The notes below the pieces were generated by a model. It saw only the letters and a program-made list of their open reading frames with translations, was not told where the DNA came from and ran no database searches. The position numbers and the translations under genes were made by a program. Shown here in pieces: positions 21,001 through 32,120 of a DNA stretch of 64,000 nt. Numbering within the stretch: position 1 is the stretch's first letter; each line of letters starts with the position of its first letter. Location: the NCBI GenBank assembly GCA_036245805.1, contig BTRK01000002.1:35322661-35386660 (forward strand), in the 5' to 3' direction. Source of the DNA: Pristionchus mayeri (Eukaryota; Nematoda; Chromadorea; Rhabditida; Neodiplogasteridae).

Positions 21001-23958
21001 TGAATCGCGCATAAAATCTCAGGAGGTTTTCCGATTTACAGAATTAGGTCATTTTTGGTCGACCCGACCACCCCGCACTGGGACTTACACATGGAATGGC
21101 ATGCTCAACATAAAAGTTGTAGAGAATGTTCTCAGCTATCTTTCTGAACAAAGAACGACTTTCTGTCGTCATTTTAAACGGATTTACGGCCATTTAAGTG
21201 CGCTCGATTTATCCCCTAAAAAGTGAGTGCACCAAGTTTGGCCTTCTGAATTTCGAAGATGACGTTAGTTATCAAAATTCCGACAACGCAGTTTCAAAGA
21301 GCATCATTTGAAGTACCTTACTTCTAGTTTATATCAAGATAGGATGATTTTGATTCTACAGCCGCGGAGAAGGTGATTCTCTCGCGATGTCTCTCTTATA
21401 ATATTAACACACGTATCACGAGTCAGTGGTGGTTTGCGGGAACATTTAAAAAAAAGTTGTGCCGAATATCGTTCATATTGTTGTGGTAGAACACCATAGA
21501 AGTAAGATTTCGAAAAATATGGGGCATTGGTCCCAGAGCCGGCTTTTAGTAATTTCCCGGTTTTGCAACCGGCCATACTGTATATATGCTCTCAGATGAG
21601 CTACAGATATGGCGATTAGCTCAAAATGCGCGGAAAATTATTTCCAGCAACATTTATGTTGCACTCGAGACGATTGGACAACAAGTAAAAATGATCTGAT
21701 TAAAAAACTAATTTTTGCAACAAAATAAAAAATATTTTCTCTGGCAAGCGGTGGAGTGCAGCAGATTTTTAATGTAGATTATGAAACAACAAGTGTATGT
21801 GTATGATATAAAAATATAAAAGCCGAATTCGAAGTGTCTTCTACTTGGCAATTTTCTCTCAAAATCGACACTATGAAGAAAAAGTCGAAAAATGACATTT
21901 TTAAGAAAGTCGATTTCCCCTCTTTAAATGTTCGAAAATTGTTGTTAATTTTAGGTAAAGTAAGTAAATCTCATTTAAGAGGTTGTAACTTCGCTAAATT
22001 ATTAATTTTCCCTAATAACGTGGTACCTAGGCATAAATATGGATTACACCATTAATTCGCGAATTAGCACCCTCTATAATACCTACTTTACCTAGCACTA
22101 ATAACAATTTGCGAACATTTAAAGAAGGGAAATCGACGTTCTGAAAAATGTCATTTTTCGACTTTTTCTTCATAGTTTCGATTTTGAGAGAAAATTGCCA
22201 AGTAGAAGACACTTCGAATTCGGCTTTTATATTTTTATGTCATACACATACACTTGTTGTTTCATAATCTGCATTAAAAATCTGCTGCGCTCCACCGCTT
22301 CCCAGATAAAATATTTTTATTTTGTTGACAAAATTCGTTTTTTAATCAGATCATTTTTACTTGTTGTCCAATCGTCTCGAGTGCAACATAAATGTTGATG
22401 GAAATAATTTTCCGCGCATTTTGAGCTAATCGCCATATCTGTAGCTCATCTGAGAGCATATATACAGTATGGCCGGTTGCAAAACCGGGAAATTACTAAA
22501 AGCCGGCTCTGGGACCAATGCCCCATATTTTTCGAAATCTTACTTCTATGGTGTTCTACCGCAACAATATGAACGATATTCGGCACAACTTTTTTGAAAA
22601 TGTTCCCGAGGAGGTCATTTTTCATCCATCGACTCGTGATACGCGTGTTAAATATATTACCTTGAATCGGCGGCCCCCTGACATTCGACGCAAGCACACA
22701 TGCGCCGGGAGTGTAACCAGCATCGATGGCCGCCGGAGTTATCACTAAGAATATTGATTAGAATCTCGAAATTATCGTCGGGGAAGATCTTTTACGCCGC
22801 TAAATTTAAGCATTAAACATAATATTAAATCTCAAAATAGTTGATGAACCTGGACATCCATTGGTAAGTTTCTCATAGCAGTCATAGGCTATCGGACATT
22901 GTCCGGGAGGCGGAGCTCTTGCTGCAGTTAGCATGACACAGTTGCCTCGATCGGCATAGAACATGCACGCTTCGCACTGGAAAATATGATTCATGCTAAA
23001 TATCAGGCTCGCATAAGGGCATGTTAACTCAACGTCAAGGAGATAACAAAACATGAGATTGAAGATCATATTCTACTCATCGTACATCCGGTGATGCTTT
23101 TTTTCAAATATGAGCGGTTAGGAAGGGACGGGGAATGATGAGAAGGGATGAATGTTGTCCGAAAACTTACTCCTGGCATGTCAATGCATTTGATGTTGCA
23201 GTCGGTTTGCGAAGTCGATGGAGCAACGGCGATTGCGTCGCGACGAACAGTCGATTGTCGGAGGACGAAGCAGAGTTCGGATATCTGAAGCCCAATGCAC
23301 ATTACATCATCAAGTTATGGCATCATGTCCTGATTTCCCGTAGCAATCTATTCTATAACTCTGTGCTGTCGTCACACATGATAAATTCTTATTATTATTA
23401 TTATTATTATTACTTTCGGAGATCCGTCACGATCGTCCCTACAGTTGACCAGAGAAGCCAAAGAAGATCCCATCCCTTGACCTAACGACGCTCTGAGACC
23501 GACGATCCCCATTCCCTCCACACCGAAGTCACCCTCCTGCAGGACCATTGTGCCTGACGTCAGGATAAATATGATATGATATGATTATTATGACACGCTA
23601 AAAAGTGCATTTAGGTCACGGGGTTGTCTGAATTGTCATCTCACTACGAGATATGAGCCGTTACCGTATCTTCGTCCCCGAATGTAAATTCAAATTCCAT
23701 TAATATTTGCTCACCCCATCCGACGGAAGGAGCAGCATGAGGAGAACTAGATTCACACGCTGCATAATGTACCGTAGAAGCGAAGTCGGACTGAAATTGT
23801 GAGCAAAGCCGTGCTACTTTTGAAGATCGGAGGAGGCGCACATTTTTGCTGCCTTGACGACCTAAGGAATCGGAAGACCACCACGATGAACCATCAGTGA
23901 GAATCAGGAGGATCAGTAGGAAGCGAGAGGAAGCGATTGTACCTTCCACCATCAACAT
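18074..23958 (-). CDS. Cysteine-rich secreted protein, nematode family (copy 1)
   Basis: Minus-strand exons: 23284-23171, 22976-22850, 22744-22661, 19327-19270, 18702-18626, 18429-18355, 18204-18074 (TGA). All phases are continuous. The first exon is probably within 23958-23700, where SRFLLILLILTDG resembles the signal peptide of the plus-strand paralogue at 34058, but its donor is not resolved. Features: ISELCFVLRQ, a Cys block CEACMFYADRGNC, FTPG-like YTPGAC, ILHDGT, GSWYFSLKGREYYFK and a C-terminal ECGCAP. It aligns exon by exon with 34058-36763, with equal lengths of 114, 127, 77 and 75 nt. The one structural difference is a 3,333-nt intron (22660-19328) made of foldback DNA inside what is one exon in the paralogue. 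Function unknown; extracellular role inferred. Confidence 0.82.
19975..20337 (+). repeat. Possible retroposon 3' end with TCTA tail
   Basis: A GC-richer stretch running into CCTTGACATGTATAAATCTA and then TCTATCTATCTA, the look of a non-LTR or SINE 3' terminus. Open frames on both strands are short. It sits in the spacer of the foldback. The family is not recognised. Confidence 0.35.
20369..20392. repeat. 24-bp perfect GC palindrome
   Basis: CGGGTAGAGCGC followed by its exact reverse complement. It is followed by CT-rich DNA, like the GC hairpin at the Helitron end near 38026. No function can be assigned. Confidence 0.7.
21398..22660. mobile_element. Foldback element inside the intron, proximal half
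   Basis: Arms of about 600 bp around a centre near 22030. CTTCTACTTGGCAATTTTCT occurs at 21838 and inverted near 22200, and CACGTATCACGAGTC at 21409 inverts to GACTCGTGATACGCG at 22631. The arm terminus TAATAT coincides with the intron donor: exon ...CAAG then GTAATAT on the minus strand. The short open frames here are mirror copies in the arms, not genes. Confidence 0.88.
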
Positions 23959-23959
23959 T

Positions 23960-24480
23960 GCTTAGTATTTATCTCTTCGTGTGGCACGCTCTCTCGTCTC
24001 TCTGGCAGTCGAGAGAGAGTGTTGAGCGAAGGGGAAAGGCTCGCTTCCAACATCGGGGTACGGGGCTGTTTCTGAGCAACCCTCATGCAAGAGAAGTCGA
24101 CAATTTCCATGCTTTATTTTCGGAGTTAAACCCTGTGATACAACATTTTTGGAAAAAAACTATAGTTGAATTATACCTAAGGGATCAGAAGACCACGAGG
24201 AGTCATCAGGAAGCGAAGGGGAATCGCTCGCTTCCAACATCAAGGCACGAAATTGCTGAGTAATCGCCAAACGTTCCTCGTTGTCCGCGCTCTTTCGTCG
24301 CTCTGGCCACTGAGAAAGTGTGCTAAGCAAAGGGAAATACTCATTTCTAACATCGGGGTAAGGCCTTGTTTCTGAGCATCAAGAATACAAGGCAAGCAGG
24401 ATACGTCCATTAATTTCCGCGTCTTGCTTCCGGAGGTGATGGATATGATACAGTTTTGGTGAAATTATGATGGATTTTTA
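23960..24480. repeat. Imperfect tandem duplication of about 315 bp
   Basis: GCTTCCAACATCGGGGTACG at 24043 matches TTTCTAACATCGGGGTAAGG at 24346, together with flanking CGCTCTCTCG/CGCTCTTTCG and TGTTTCTGAGCA words. Both units begin with the CTCTCTCG...CGAGAGAG core also seen in the hairpin family. No gene. Confidence 0.6.
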
Positions 24481-24905
24481 AAATCCACGGGATGCTTTCC
24501 ACTATCAAAACCATGAATTTATAAATGTGAAGGAAGTGCTCTTTTGCATTTCATTGGTTACTCTATCACTCCAAGGCCATTATGACAGCACCATCATTGA
24601 TGTTGGTTGGCCGAAAAATATCAATGGCCTCGATTAGGATGTGCGTACGAAAGCGGCTGCGAAGATCGAGGAGATCACTGCCGGCATCGAGGTACGGCGC
24701 TGTTTCCCAGCAACTAACAGGGTAGGGAAGGGGAATACGTACCCGATCTACTGGTTTGTTCCCTTTCGGGGAAATTACGGGGAAGTGTGGGAGATTGTCT
24801 TTGTCGCGTTGTATATTTTACGAAAAAATGTGAATTTACTCATGCCAATGACACCTTACTGATCAGCATAATTAACGTGATCGGGCAAATAATAAACTGA
24901 TTGCA
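24481..24905. other. Intergenic, nothing recognised
   Basis: A short plus-strand frame (24641-24862) shows no supporting splice structure or known motif. This is probably the 3' flank of the minus-strand microprotein gene. Confidence 0.45.
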
Positions 24906-25511
24906 TCATTCCAGTATCATCACTTCGTCCTCATCCCTGTCATCATCGGGCGGGAATATCTCCACACTCAGTTGCCCTGCGTAGAATGTGGCCGCGAGTG
25001 TGGCAGAGGCAGCGACGAAGGAGAGCGCGAGTGCAATTCTGATTTTATTATTGATATAGCACGCTGTAAACTAAAAATTCTGCTCCTGGTGCGCGGAAAG
25101 AGATGGATAAAAATATTGCATTCGGACATCTAATCAATAAGATACTGTATCTGCAATGATGAATGCCGAAAATCTGTAAAGGGGAAATCATTTTCGGTAT
25201 AATGTCTTGCGATATTTTCCGCGAAAAAATTGCGCCCGAAACTAGCATTCTTGTAAGCAATGAACATGGCAGCTCTATTCGGAAATAAGACACGCTATTT
25301 CCTATACTTTTGTACTTCTCAAACATACATGCTTGTGTTTCCAAGTCGGTATGCAATGAGAGTGCGTGCGGAACGAAAAGTACAAACGTCGATTCGCCAT
25401 CACATACTTTAATTTCACTGGGTCCACGACGATTTGCGCGGCAATATTCGCCATATCCTCCGTTACGTCGTCTACCAATCCGATCAAATCAGCCACTATC
25501 GAGCAAATCAT
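24906..25511 (-). CDS. Two-exon membrane microprotein A (78 aa)
   Basis: Exons 25511-25408 and 25038-24906, joined at a phase-2 intron. The N-terminal half contains DDVTEDMANIAAQIVVDPVK. The second exon encodes one hydrophobic segment (IALALSFVAASATLAATFYA) followed by VEIFPP and an acidic tail ending MILE. The segment is long enough for one transmembrane helix or a signal anchor; the acidic tail would face the aqueous side. The ATG follows GGATTCAG directly, so the transcript 5' end may be trans-spliced at the start codon. Two paralogues (27790 and 28899) share the same intron position. Family and function unknown. Confidence 0.8.
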
Positions 25512-26257
25512 CTGAATCCTGACTGTTACTTCTAACGACAATGGTATGATAGAACGCACGTAAAAACTGGAAACACATCACAAAATTTACTACAAAATGA
25601 ATCAAATGAGCACTATTTGTGGTGGTAAAAATTGTACATAATATCAGAGAACAATTAAAAAAATACGAAATCGAATTAAAAATTACATGCGGTATTCCCC
25701 ATGGTAGGGTTGCGTGTTGGCCTAATCATAAAGTAAGGGAGGAGAGAATATTGACTATGCTGAAGGAGTATTTCCCGATTGCGCACTCTCTATCTCCATA
25801 TCGTTTGAATGAGAGAGATCACATACAGAAGGAAAGAATGGAAGGAAAACATATTTTCAGCGATGTTTGATTTCTTGCGGTGCCAATCACATGGTAACAT
25901 GTTTATATCTCTTGTTTGCGCTCCGGACGAACCCTTTACACAAGCGAAATCAATAATTGCATGCCAAGGCACACTCCGCTAGTTATTCTTGGTCTTAAAA
26001 TAAGGCACAGGACACACATGATCAGAGTGCTCTTACTACTGCACCTCACTTTGCGAAGAACGAGAATTGTGTCCAGAACTGGACAAACGTCCAATCCCCT
26101 CCTTTGCTTTATGGCAGCGTTGAACCAAAGATCAGCTGTAGAATCTTGTAGTTTCAATCTCGATATGCTTCTACTCGTACTCACGCAACCTAGAGGCTCA
26201 CTTCAGGAGTGAGCAACAGTTTCGGACAGGCGTGAGATCTGTGAACCTTTTGCATGA
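25512..26257. other. Intergenic between microprotein A and foldback
   Basis: Likely promoter region of the divergent microprotein genes. No further exon chain, RNA gene or clear repeat. Confidence 0.45.
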
Positions 26258-27342
26258 GCAACGAGGGGGGGGGGTGACAAAAGCACAACGGATCACCATT
26301 CGCTGGATATTCGAGCTAGAATCTTTGGAGTTGTTTCATTGTTATCAGTACACTACACCACCCTGATTAGATATTCAAACTAAAGCGATTATCATTTTCA
26401 CTCTTCCTCTATGTATCCAAATTTGGTCCAAATTTGAGAAAATGAGTGGAAAATCGTGGTTAGATAAGCACCAAATAAGTAACTAATCGATGTCTATGTT
26501 ACTGGGTTTCATTAGTTACTGGAGTTCTAGAATATCGATTAGTTACGGTATTTGGTGTTTATCTGAGGCCGTCCGCGAAAGATTCAACAAGGCCTCGGCA
26601 CAGCCAAAAACGTGGGACCCACGAAAACATGTTTTCTGGGGCGGATTTCCATGCTGATCATCGTGGTCTACTTCATTTTGCATGAATCGATCATTGAATG
26701 TCGGTGCGATGCCATATCACTTCCGATCAAAACTGCTTTTTCGGTTATGGTCTGGTCTCCACTCGCACACATGATTGAGCCAAAAAGTCAATTTTTCTCC
26801 TGAACAGGGCAAACTCATGACCAATGAAATACATCATTCGATTCGCCGTGAAATTCTGGTCGGGTACGCGAGATTTCGACTTTCCACCGTGTATTTTGAG
26901 CTTACAGCATTCGAAAAAGCTGTTTTGACCGGAAGTGATATGGCATCACACCGACATTCAATGACCGATTCATGCAAAATGAAGTGGACCTCGATGATCA
27001 GCATGGAAACTACCCCAGAAAACATTTTTCCGTGGATTCCACTTTTTTGGCTGTGCCGAGGCCCCGTTGTGAGTTGTTGAATCTATCGCGGACGGCCTCA
27101 TCTAACCACGATTTTCCTCTCATTTTTGCACATTTGGACCATGAACCCCTATACATAGAGGAAGAGTGAAAAACTGATAATCGCGTAGTTTGAATATCTA
27201 ATCAGGGTGGTGTAGTGTACCACACACTGATAACAATGAAACAACTCCCAAGTTGCTAGCTCGAATATCCAGCGAATGGTGATCCGTTGTGCTTTTGTCG
27301 GTTGTGCTTTTGTCACCCCCCCCCCCCCCCCCCCGCAACGAG
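26258..27342. mobile_element. Foldback element with 8-bp target duplication
   Basis: Inverted halves from 26266 to 27334, centre near 26800; for example CATGCTGATCATCG at 26651 inverts to CGATGATCAGCATG at 26991. The boundary is a G-run on the left (about 9 nt) and a C-run of about 19 nt on the right. The 8-mer GCAACGAG flanks both sides (26258-26265 and 27335-27342), a perfect target duplication of the size typical for hAT-type insertion. No transposase frame. Confidence 0.88.
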
Positions 27343-27789
27343 GAATGTGCGAAACTGTTTGCAGCTCCCCTGATTCATATGTTCACCAAAGCGAGACGAT
27401 TGAGGAGTGCACCAGATCCACTTACTTATACCGGTTGCGCGAGGAACTGGGTGTTCCCTGCATCTTTGCATTCTCCCTGATAAAGCAAACGCACTATTCT
27501 ATCGAGGAATCCGCCACTTTCGTTGTTACTGTCGCTTCAATATCGTAACTGTGTTGCGCGAGATCACTTTAAGGAAAGAAAATGTTTTTAGAAACACTTT
27601 TCGTTTGACATGTGGAGTTAGAAACCAACCATTCATCGTATTGAGGCATTCTTTCTTTCCACTCATTTGCAAGCTTTGTTCCTGGTGGTGTTTAGTGTAT
27701 TTGAACGCAAACGCTTTGACCTGTTTCACTTCATTTACAAAATTTCTATCTCTCGGCACTTTTGCTCGAAAAGAGTTCGACATGTTTAG

Positions 27790-28207
27790 ATGTGCTCGAT
27801 CAAGGAGGACATACTCTACTTGGCGGAGGATATGACTGAGGAATTGATCAATCTCGCTGCGCAGATTGTTGTGGATCCAACGAAATTGAGGTATGACCGA
27901 GATACTTCGGCAGATGTTTTTGTAATTTTGTTGGCACTAGTGAGTGCAACACGGACTTTCCCGCAAGTCGAACGTTCAACCAGACATTTTCAATGGCGAA
28001 ACAGCGTGTTCAGTTTTCTCATCCCTACTTTGCGAAGCGATCAATCTGTTACTTGTTCAGTAAATACACACCGAACTTTCCAATGATTTCAGAGTAGCAC
28101 TCGCTCTCTCTTTCTTCGCTGCCACTGCCACACTCGCAGCAACGTTCTACGCGGGGCAACTGAGCGTGGAGATATTCCCGCCCAAGGAAGATGACAGAAA
28201 TGATTGA
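27790..28207 (+). CDS. Two-exon membrane microprotein B (71 aa)
   Basis: Exons 27790-27890 and 28093-28207, phase-2 intron. MCSIKEDILYLAEDMTEEL is followed by NLAAQIVVDPTKLR, then a hydrophobic segment VALALSFFAATATLAATFYA and VEIFPPKEDD. It is a paralogue of 24906-25511 and 28899-29414. The ATG follows CATGTTTAG directly, consistent with a splice-leader acceptor at the start codon. The acidic tail is the shortest of the three copies. Function unknown. Confidence 0.8.
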
Positions 28208-28898
28208 GAAAATGAGGACTTCCTATTTATTTGACTATTTGACCTGATACAGTAATTATCGATCAATTTGTAGTCTAAGTCAGCGTTTGAGGGGTTCCCC
28301 GCGTTCCAATGGAGACAGGAACTATTTGTCAAATAGTAATCAAAAATAAGCCGAATCCATTTAATTTATCGATAAGTGTGTGAATTCGGAGTGATTTTGA
28401 CGGTCACGACACGTTTTACTGTTTTCACGTTAGATAAGAAGAGAGGGGAAAATGCCCACATGCATAATGAACATGTGATTTTTACCAGACAAACATGAGT
28501 ACGCGATACCAATGCCTTGCATGGTGGAAGAAACGAGAAAAAGAGCAACAGAGAAAAAATGGAGAGTGAGAAATAGAGAGAATGCAAGAGATAGAGATAG
28601 AGAGGGAAAGAGAGGAAGTTAGAAAGGGAAATTACCTTCCTCACGTTTTCTCTCCATTATAAGGCGACCTCTCGTGATAAACATCGTTGTATCTGTCTAC
28701 TGGATTCTTTTTAGAGTTTTCCTCATTGTTGGTAGAATATCGGATATTTCACCAATTTTCGAAACTGCTTTACTTGTTGACTTTGAAACCGATTGGATAA
28801 CACTCATATCGATTTTTGTCCTTTATTAGGTTCAGCATATGATCCTTTCACTCCTCTGTTTGTTTCGTGGGAAGGTACACCAGTGGTAGACCATTCAG
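28208..28898. other. Intergenic; purine-rich tract
   Basis: Between microproteins B and C. A GAGA-rich tract lies at about 28530-28625. No exon chain supported; the minus-strand frame over it is low-complexity. Confidence 0.5.
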
Positions 28899-29414
28899 AT
28901 GAGTTTCGGGTCAATTACTGAAGACATGCTAAATTGCGCGGCTGAAATAGCTGTGGATCCACCAAAATTGAGGTACCGTCTTCGAAGCGATAGAATATTG
29001 CATTATTGTTGCTTTTGGCGGATTTTCGATACATTTCTTATGAAATCTTAATTTTCCTCAACTTTAATACATGTTCATTCTGACGGATAGTGCTCGAAAT
29101 TCGGGAAGTATCACAACATTGTACACATTTTTCGACTAATTACTCGGAATTCGCATTCCACTCATAGTTGCCCAAGCCGGCGGCGACCCCCATAACTCAA
29201 TCATGAATCATGGTCATCGTCTATCGCAGCTGTGATTCCTCTGCCTAACATTCAACTGATATTCAGAGTGGCACTCTTTCTCTCGTTCCTCGCCGCCTCT
29301 GCCACACTCGCAGCCACATTTTATGCTGGTCAAATAAGCGCGGAGATCTTCCCGCCCAAGAAGGACAAAGATGAGAAGGAGGACGATGATGGGGAATACA
29401 TGATTTTGGAGTGA
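28899..29414 (+). CDS. Two-exon membrane microprotein C (73 aa)
   Basis: Exons 28899-28972 and 29267-29414, phase-2 intron. MSFGSITEDMLNCAAEIAVD leads into PPKLR, then VALFLSFLAASATLAATFYA, EIFPPK, an Asp/Glu/Lys tail and the end MILE as in copy A. The ATG follows CCATTCAG, again directly behind an acceptor-like site. The shared intron, hydrophobic core and EIFPP motif mark a small local gene family; in an uncertain proteome it would be easily missed. Function unknown. Confidence 0.8.
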
Positions 29415-29814
29415 CGTGATGAGGGTTCTGTTTCATTAAGTGGTATCTCATTTGTATTTATTATATTTATTGTCAACGTTGTCTGCATCTTTCAAAGTTG
29501 TTTGTGAGATACTCAAATGGTCAATAAATTATCAAAAATAATTATTTATTATTTTTATTGTACCCGCATTGTCACAGATTCAACACTGCGAACTACAACT
29601 TGCGTTAAACTTTTATTGTTTTTTTCACATAAGAAGGGAAAATTGATTATCCTTTCGAAATCACTGTACATCGGTTCGAACTTCACAATGTATTTCAAGC
29701 TATCTACATTCACCCGCATGTGCAGAATATACAATTGTACAGTTTCAAACTAACCTAGAAGCTAGAACCATCGCCTACAGATTTTAATCTACAGATTTTC
29801 ACATCAATCGGTTT

Positions 29815-29951
29815 TACGTCGGATGAGAACCAACAATTTTCCGTCGTGTGTTCGCAGAAGCCGTTTTGACAGCGTGGGAAGCAAATGTGACAATACCAAT
29901 GAAGGGCACTTTTTGGTTGTCATCCGGTGGGTTCTCATCCGACCTAGTACC
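29815..29951. mobile_element. Palindromic CRE-type MITE, copy 3 (long interior)
   Basis: Ends ACGTCGGATGAGAACC and GGGTTCTCATCCGACCTAGT are inverted; the interior of about 100 bp is not palindromic. It ends two bases past the stop codon of the insulin-like gene, so it lies in that gene's 3' UTR or terminator region. Confidence 0.7.
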
Positions 29952-29953
29952 CA

Positions 29954-30705
29954 TCAGTCCGATATGTGATCGATGGATAGGCAATCACTCCAATCTATTG
30001 CACGGCGATGCAACTGCCTATTCAATAATCGAGAGTAGTGCCTGATCCGTCTCCTCATCTTCTTCTTCTCAGCTACACTGCAGTACTGCCTCAGATCCTC
30101 GTAAGAGCATCGATACCGGCAACACTTAGTTGCGAGCCCGGACGAATGTGAGCGCCTCTAAAATCATTCTTTATAAGTTTACCATCAAAACCATTACGCA
30201 GCTGTTGACAAGAGCTATGCAAATACACCATCTATCGCGTACACACAACCTTTTGTGAATAATCATTTAAATACGTACGATGTTCAGCTGTGCCCTAGTC
30301 GGTCGATGGTACTTATGGTCGCAGACAATTGTGAGTGCTTCGGTGAGTCGCCGACCGCACAATCGATGGCTCTGAACTAGTGAATGATGAGTTAATTTCA
30401 AGATCGCATTACAACCGCCTAGACGGAATTAGAAATGGCTGTGCAATATCATCCGATCTAACTCTTCTGGTCGGCGAGGGACAATGTTTAACCAGGATTA
30501 TTGCTTGCGAAGCCAACCTTAGACGAAACCCGACTTGTTCCCTTGTTTCGTTTCCGGCAGATCCATATATCTGCGAACTCACTACAGAATGCCACTTTCT
30601 TGGCCCCTTATCCAGTTGGCTAACCATCCACCTTAATTATTGACTTACATTAGCACTGACGACGACACAAGCAGCGGCGAACAATGTCATGCAAAGCATC
30701 GACAT
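29954..30705 (-). CDS. Insulin-like peptide precursor (118 aa)
   Basis: Exons 30705-30649, 30371-30279, 30157-29954, all phase 0. Exon 1 is a signal peptide, MSMLCMTLFAAACVVVSAN. Exon 2 is the B chain with LCGRRLTEALTIVC: two cysteines 12 residues apart with the CG..L.EAL..VC spacing of vertebrate insulin. Exon 3 starts RR, a dibasic processing site created at the exon junction, then the A chain CCRYRCSYEDLRQYC with the CCxxxCx8C pattern. All six canonical cysteines are in the two chains. A basic C-terminal extension (EKKKMRRRIR...) follows, with one further cysteine near the end. There is almost no C-peptide. The product would be a secreted ligand for an insulin receptor; which worm insulin it corresponds to cannot be told. 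Confidence 0.9.
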
Positions 30706-32120
30706 GAGTGAGTTGATGAGAGGCTGTATACGAAATGTAACACCTCAAGATTGTAGAGTGTCTCATTGCGAGACGAATTGAAAGGGAGGTGGGGCTTTTG
30801 TGCTTAGATAAACGTGGCATTCTTCCGGGTGCACACTAGGGGATTAGCTGTGGAAGTGTGACGCATAGTCTGCAACCGCCCTAATCTGCAAGAGTTCGAA
30901 TGATCGCCGTCGGATGGTCACCAACGGGTAATTTTCTTGAGTAATTAGCTGCATAAATATGTTAAATTATTGTGAATAACGAACTGTTGTTGCTTGCATA
31001 TCACCCGGAAGATTCTAATTGTTACTTGACTACGATTGTCTGACCTAGCGGAGCCTAATCCTCTGGTATTGAGCCAAAGAAGGGTAGTCAAGCCCTAATC
31101 CCCGACGACACGCATGTCTTTGAGCCAAATGCGAGTCAAGTGACTCCAATCTGCAATGATATTGATGCATGTATTGTGCAGAAACGGGACTCATGACACG
31201 CATGAATGTGGCATGTATCAAAGCGAAGGAAGAATCACGTTCCGCGGATGTACACTAGCGGATCGACGCACCGTCGAGGTCGAGTATGATGCACCGTTTT
31301 CGAAACATACAATCGGGAATGACGAGACTAGGTCTAAGTCGGTTGACCTCATTCGAAAAATGAAAAAAATTAAAACGCTCCCATGGGTTTTCCTGTTGAA
31401 GGTGTTGAAGGTCCTGTTGATGGTCTTTGTCAGATGTGAGCCCAACAATTTGCACTTTTCTGGGCAACATTGATTGTAAAAAAACTACTGGTAAAATACT
31501 GTAGATTTTTGGTGTGCGAATTGCTGGTTATCACCCGGAAGGTTTTCACTGTCGCCTGATGACAGTAATCATCTCACCTAATGCCCCACTAATCGTTGGG
31601 GTTTGACCCGAAGATGGCGAGTCAATCCAGCGTAATCCGCGGCGATACGTGCCACTTTGAGCCAAAACGTGAGTCAAGTGCCTCAAACCTGCAATAATCA
31701 GTCCCAGCTTGAAAGGAAATGCGCAGCAAAGCATACGAATTCAATATTTATCAAAGCACACATTCCAACACGCAAAGCATTACCTGTTGCGTTTCTACGG
31801 CTAAATCCTGCTAGCAAATTATGAATATTCGTTGAAATTAAATGTCCAAAAATAGTTGATTTGCGATGTACGGAACACTATCAACAGAAGTTCGGAGATC
31901 TGTTGATAGTTACAATACTTGATCAGCAACGTTCACAACATATAAAAGTACTGCCAACCTGATTATCTAATAAGAATAGTGTGAAAAGCATCATTCAACC
32001 GAAGGCGGAAGTGGAGAGAAGATGCTTTAAAATGGAAATACACGCTTCTCTCGTAGAGGTACGTCATTGCTTCGTATCTATGAGAGATGTGTGCTTTGTT
32101 CAAAATGGTAACTTCATTCT
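30706..32120. repeat. Intergenic with a direct-repeat pair
   Basis: A 160-170-bp unit starting TATCACCCGGAAG occurs at about 31000-31160 and 31530-31698. Both contain TTTGAGCCAAA and GTGAGTCAAGTG-like words (imperfect direct copies). No gene is supported; the plus frame at 31156-31473 lies between them and has no splice partners. Confidence 0.6.

Larger units (their letters stand above)
19328..21398. mobile_element. Foldback element inside the intron, distal half
   Basis: Arms of over 480 bp: GACAGTTGGAGCTAAGAGAG at about 20870 is the inverse of about 19920, and the match runs outward through GTCGACCCGACCACCCCGCA at about 21058 to ATCGCGAGA near 19398 and 21380. The spacer of about 940 bp holds unrelated sequence, including a TCTA-tailed piece and a 24-bp GC palindrome. 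No transposase. Confidence 0.85.

Noticed and set aside
20867..21226. 119-codon plus-strand frame
   Set aside because: It lies in a foldback arm; the inverted arm at 19.4-19.9 kb encodes the same but broken, and no splice partners or domain exist.
21834..22212. Two similar 60-70-codon frames facing each other
   Set aside because: They are the same sequence read from the two inverted arms of a foldback, not paired genes.
27276..27835. Overlapping plus frames with Pro-runs
   Set aside because: The proline runs come from the C homopolymer at the foldback boundary.
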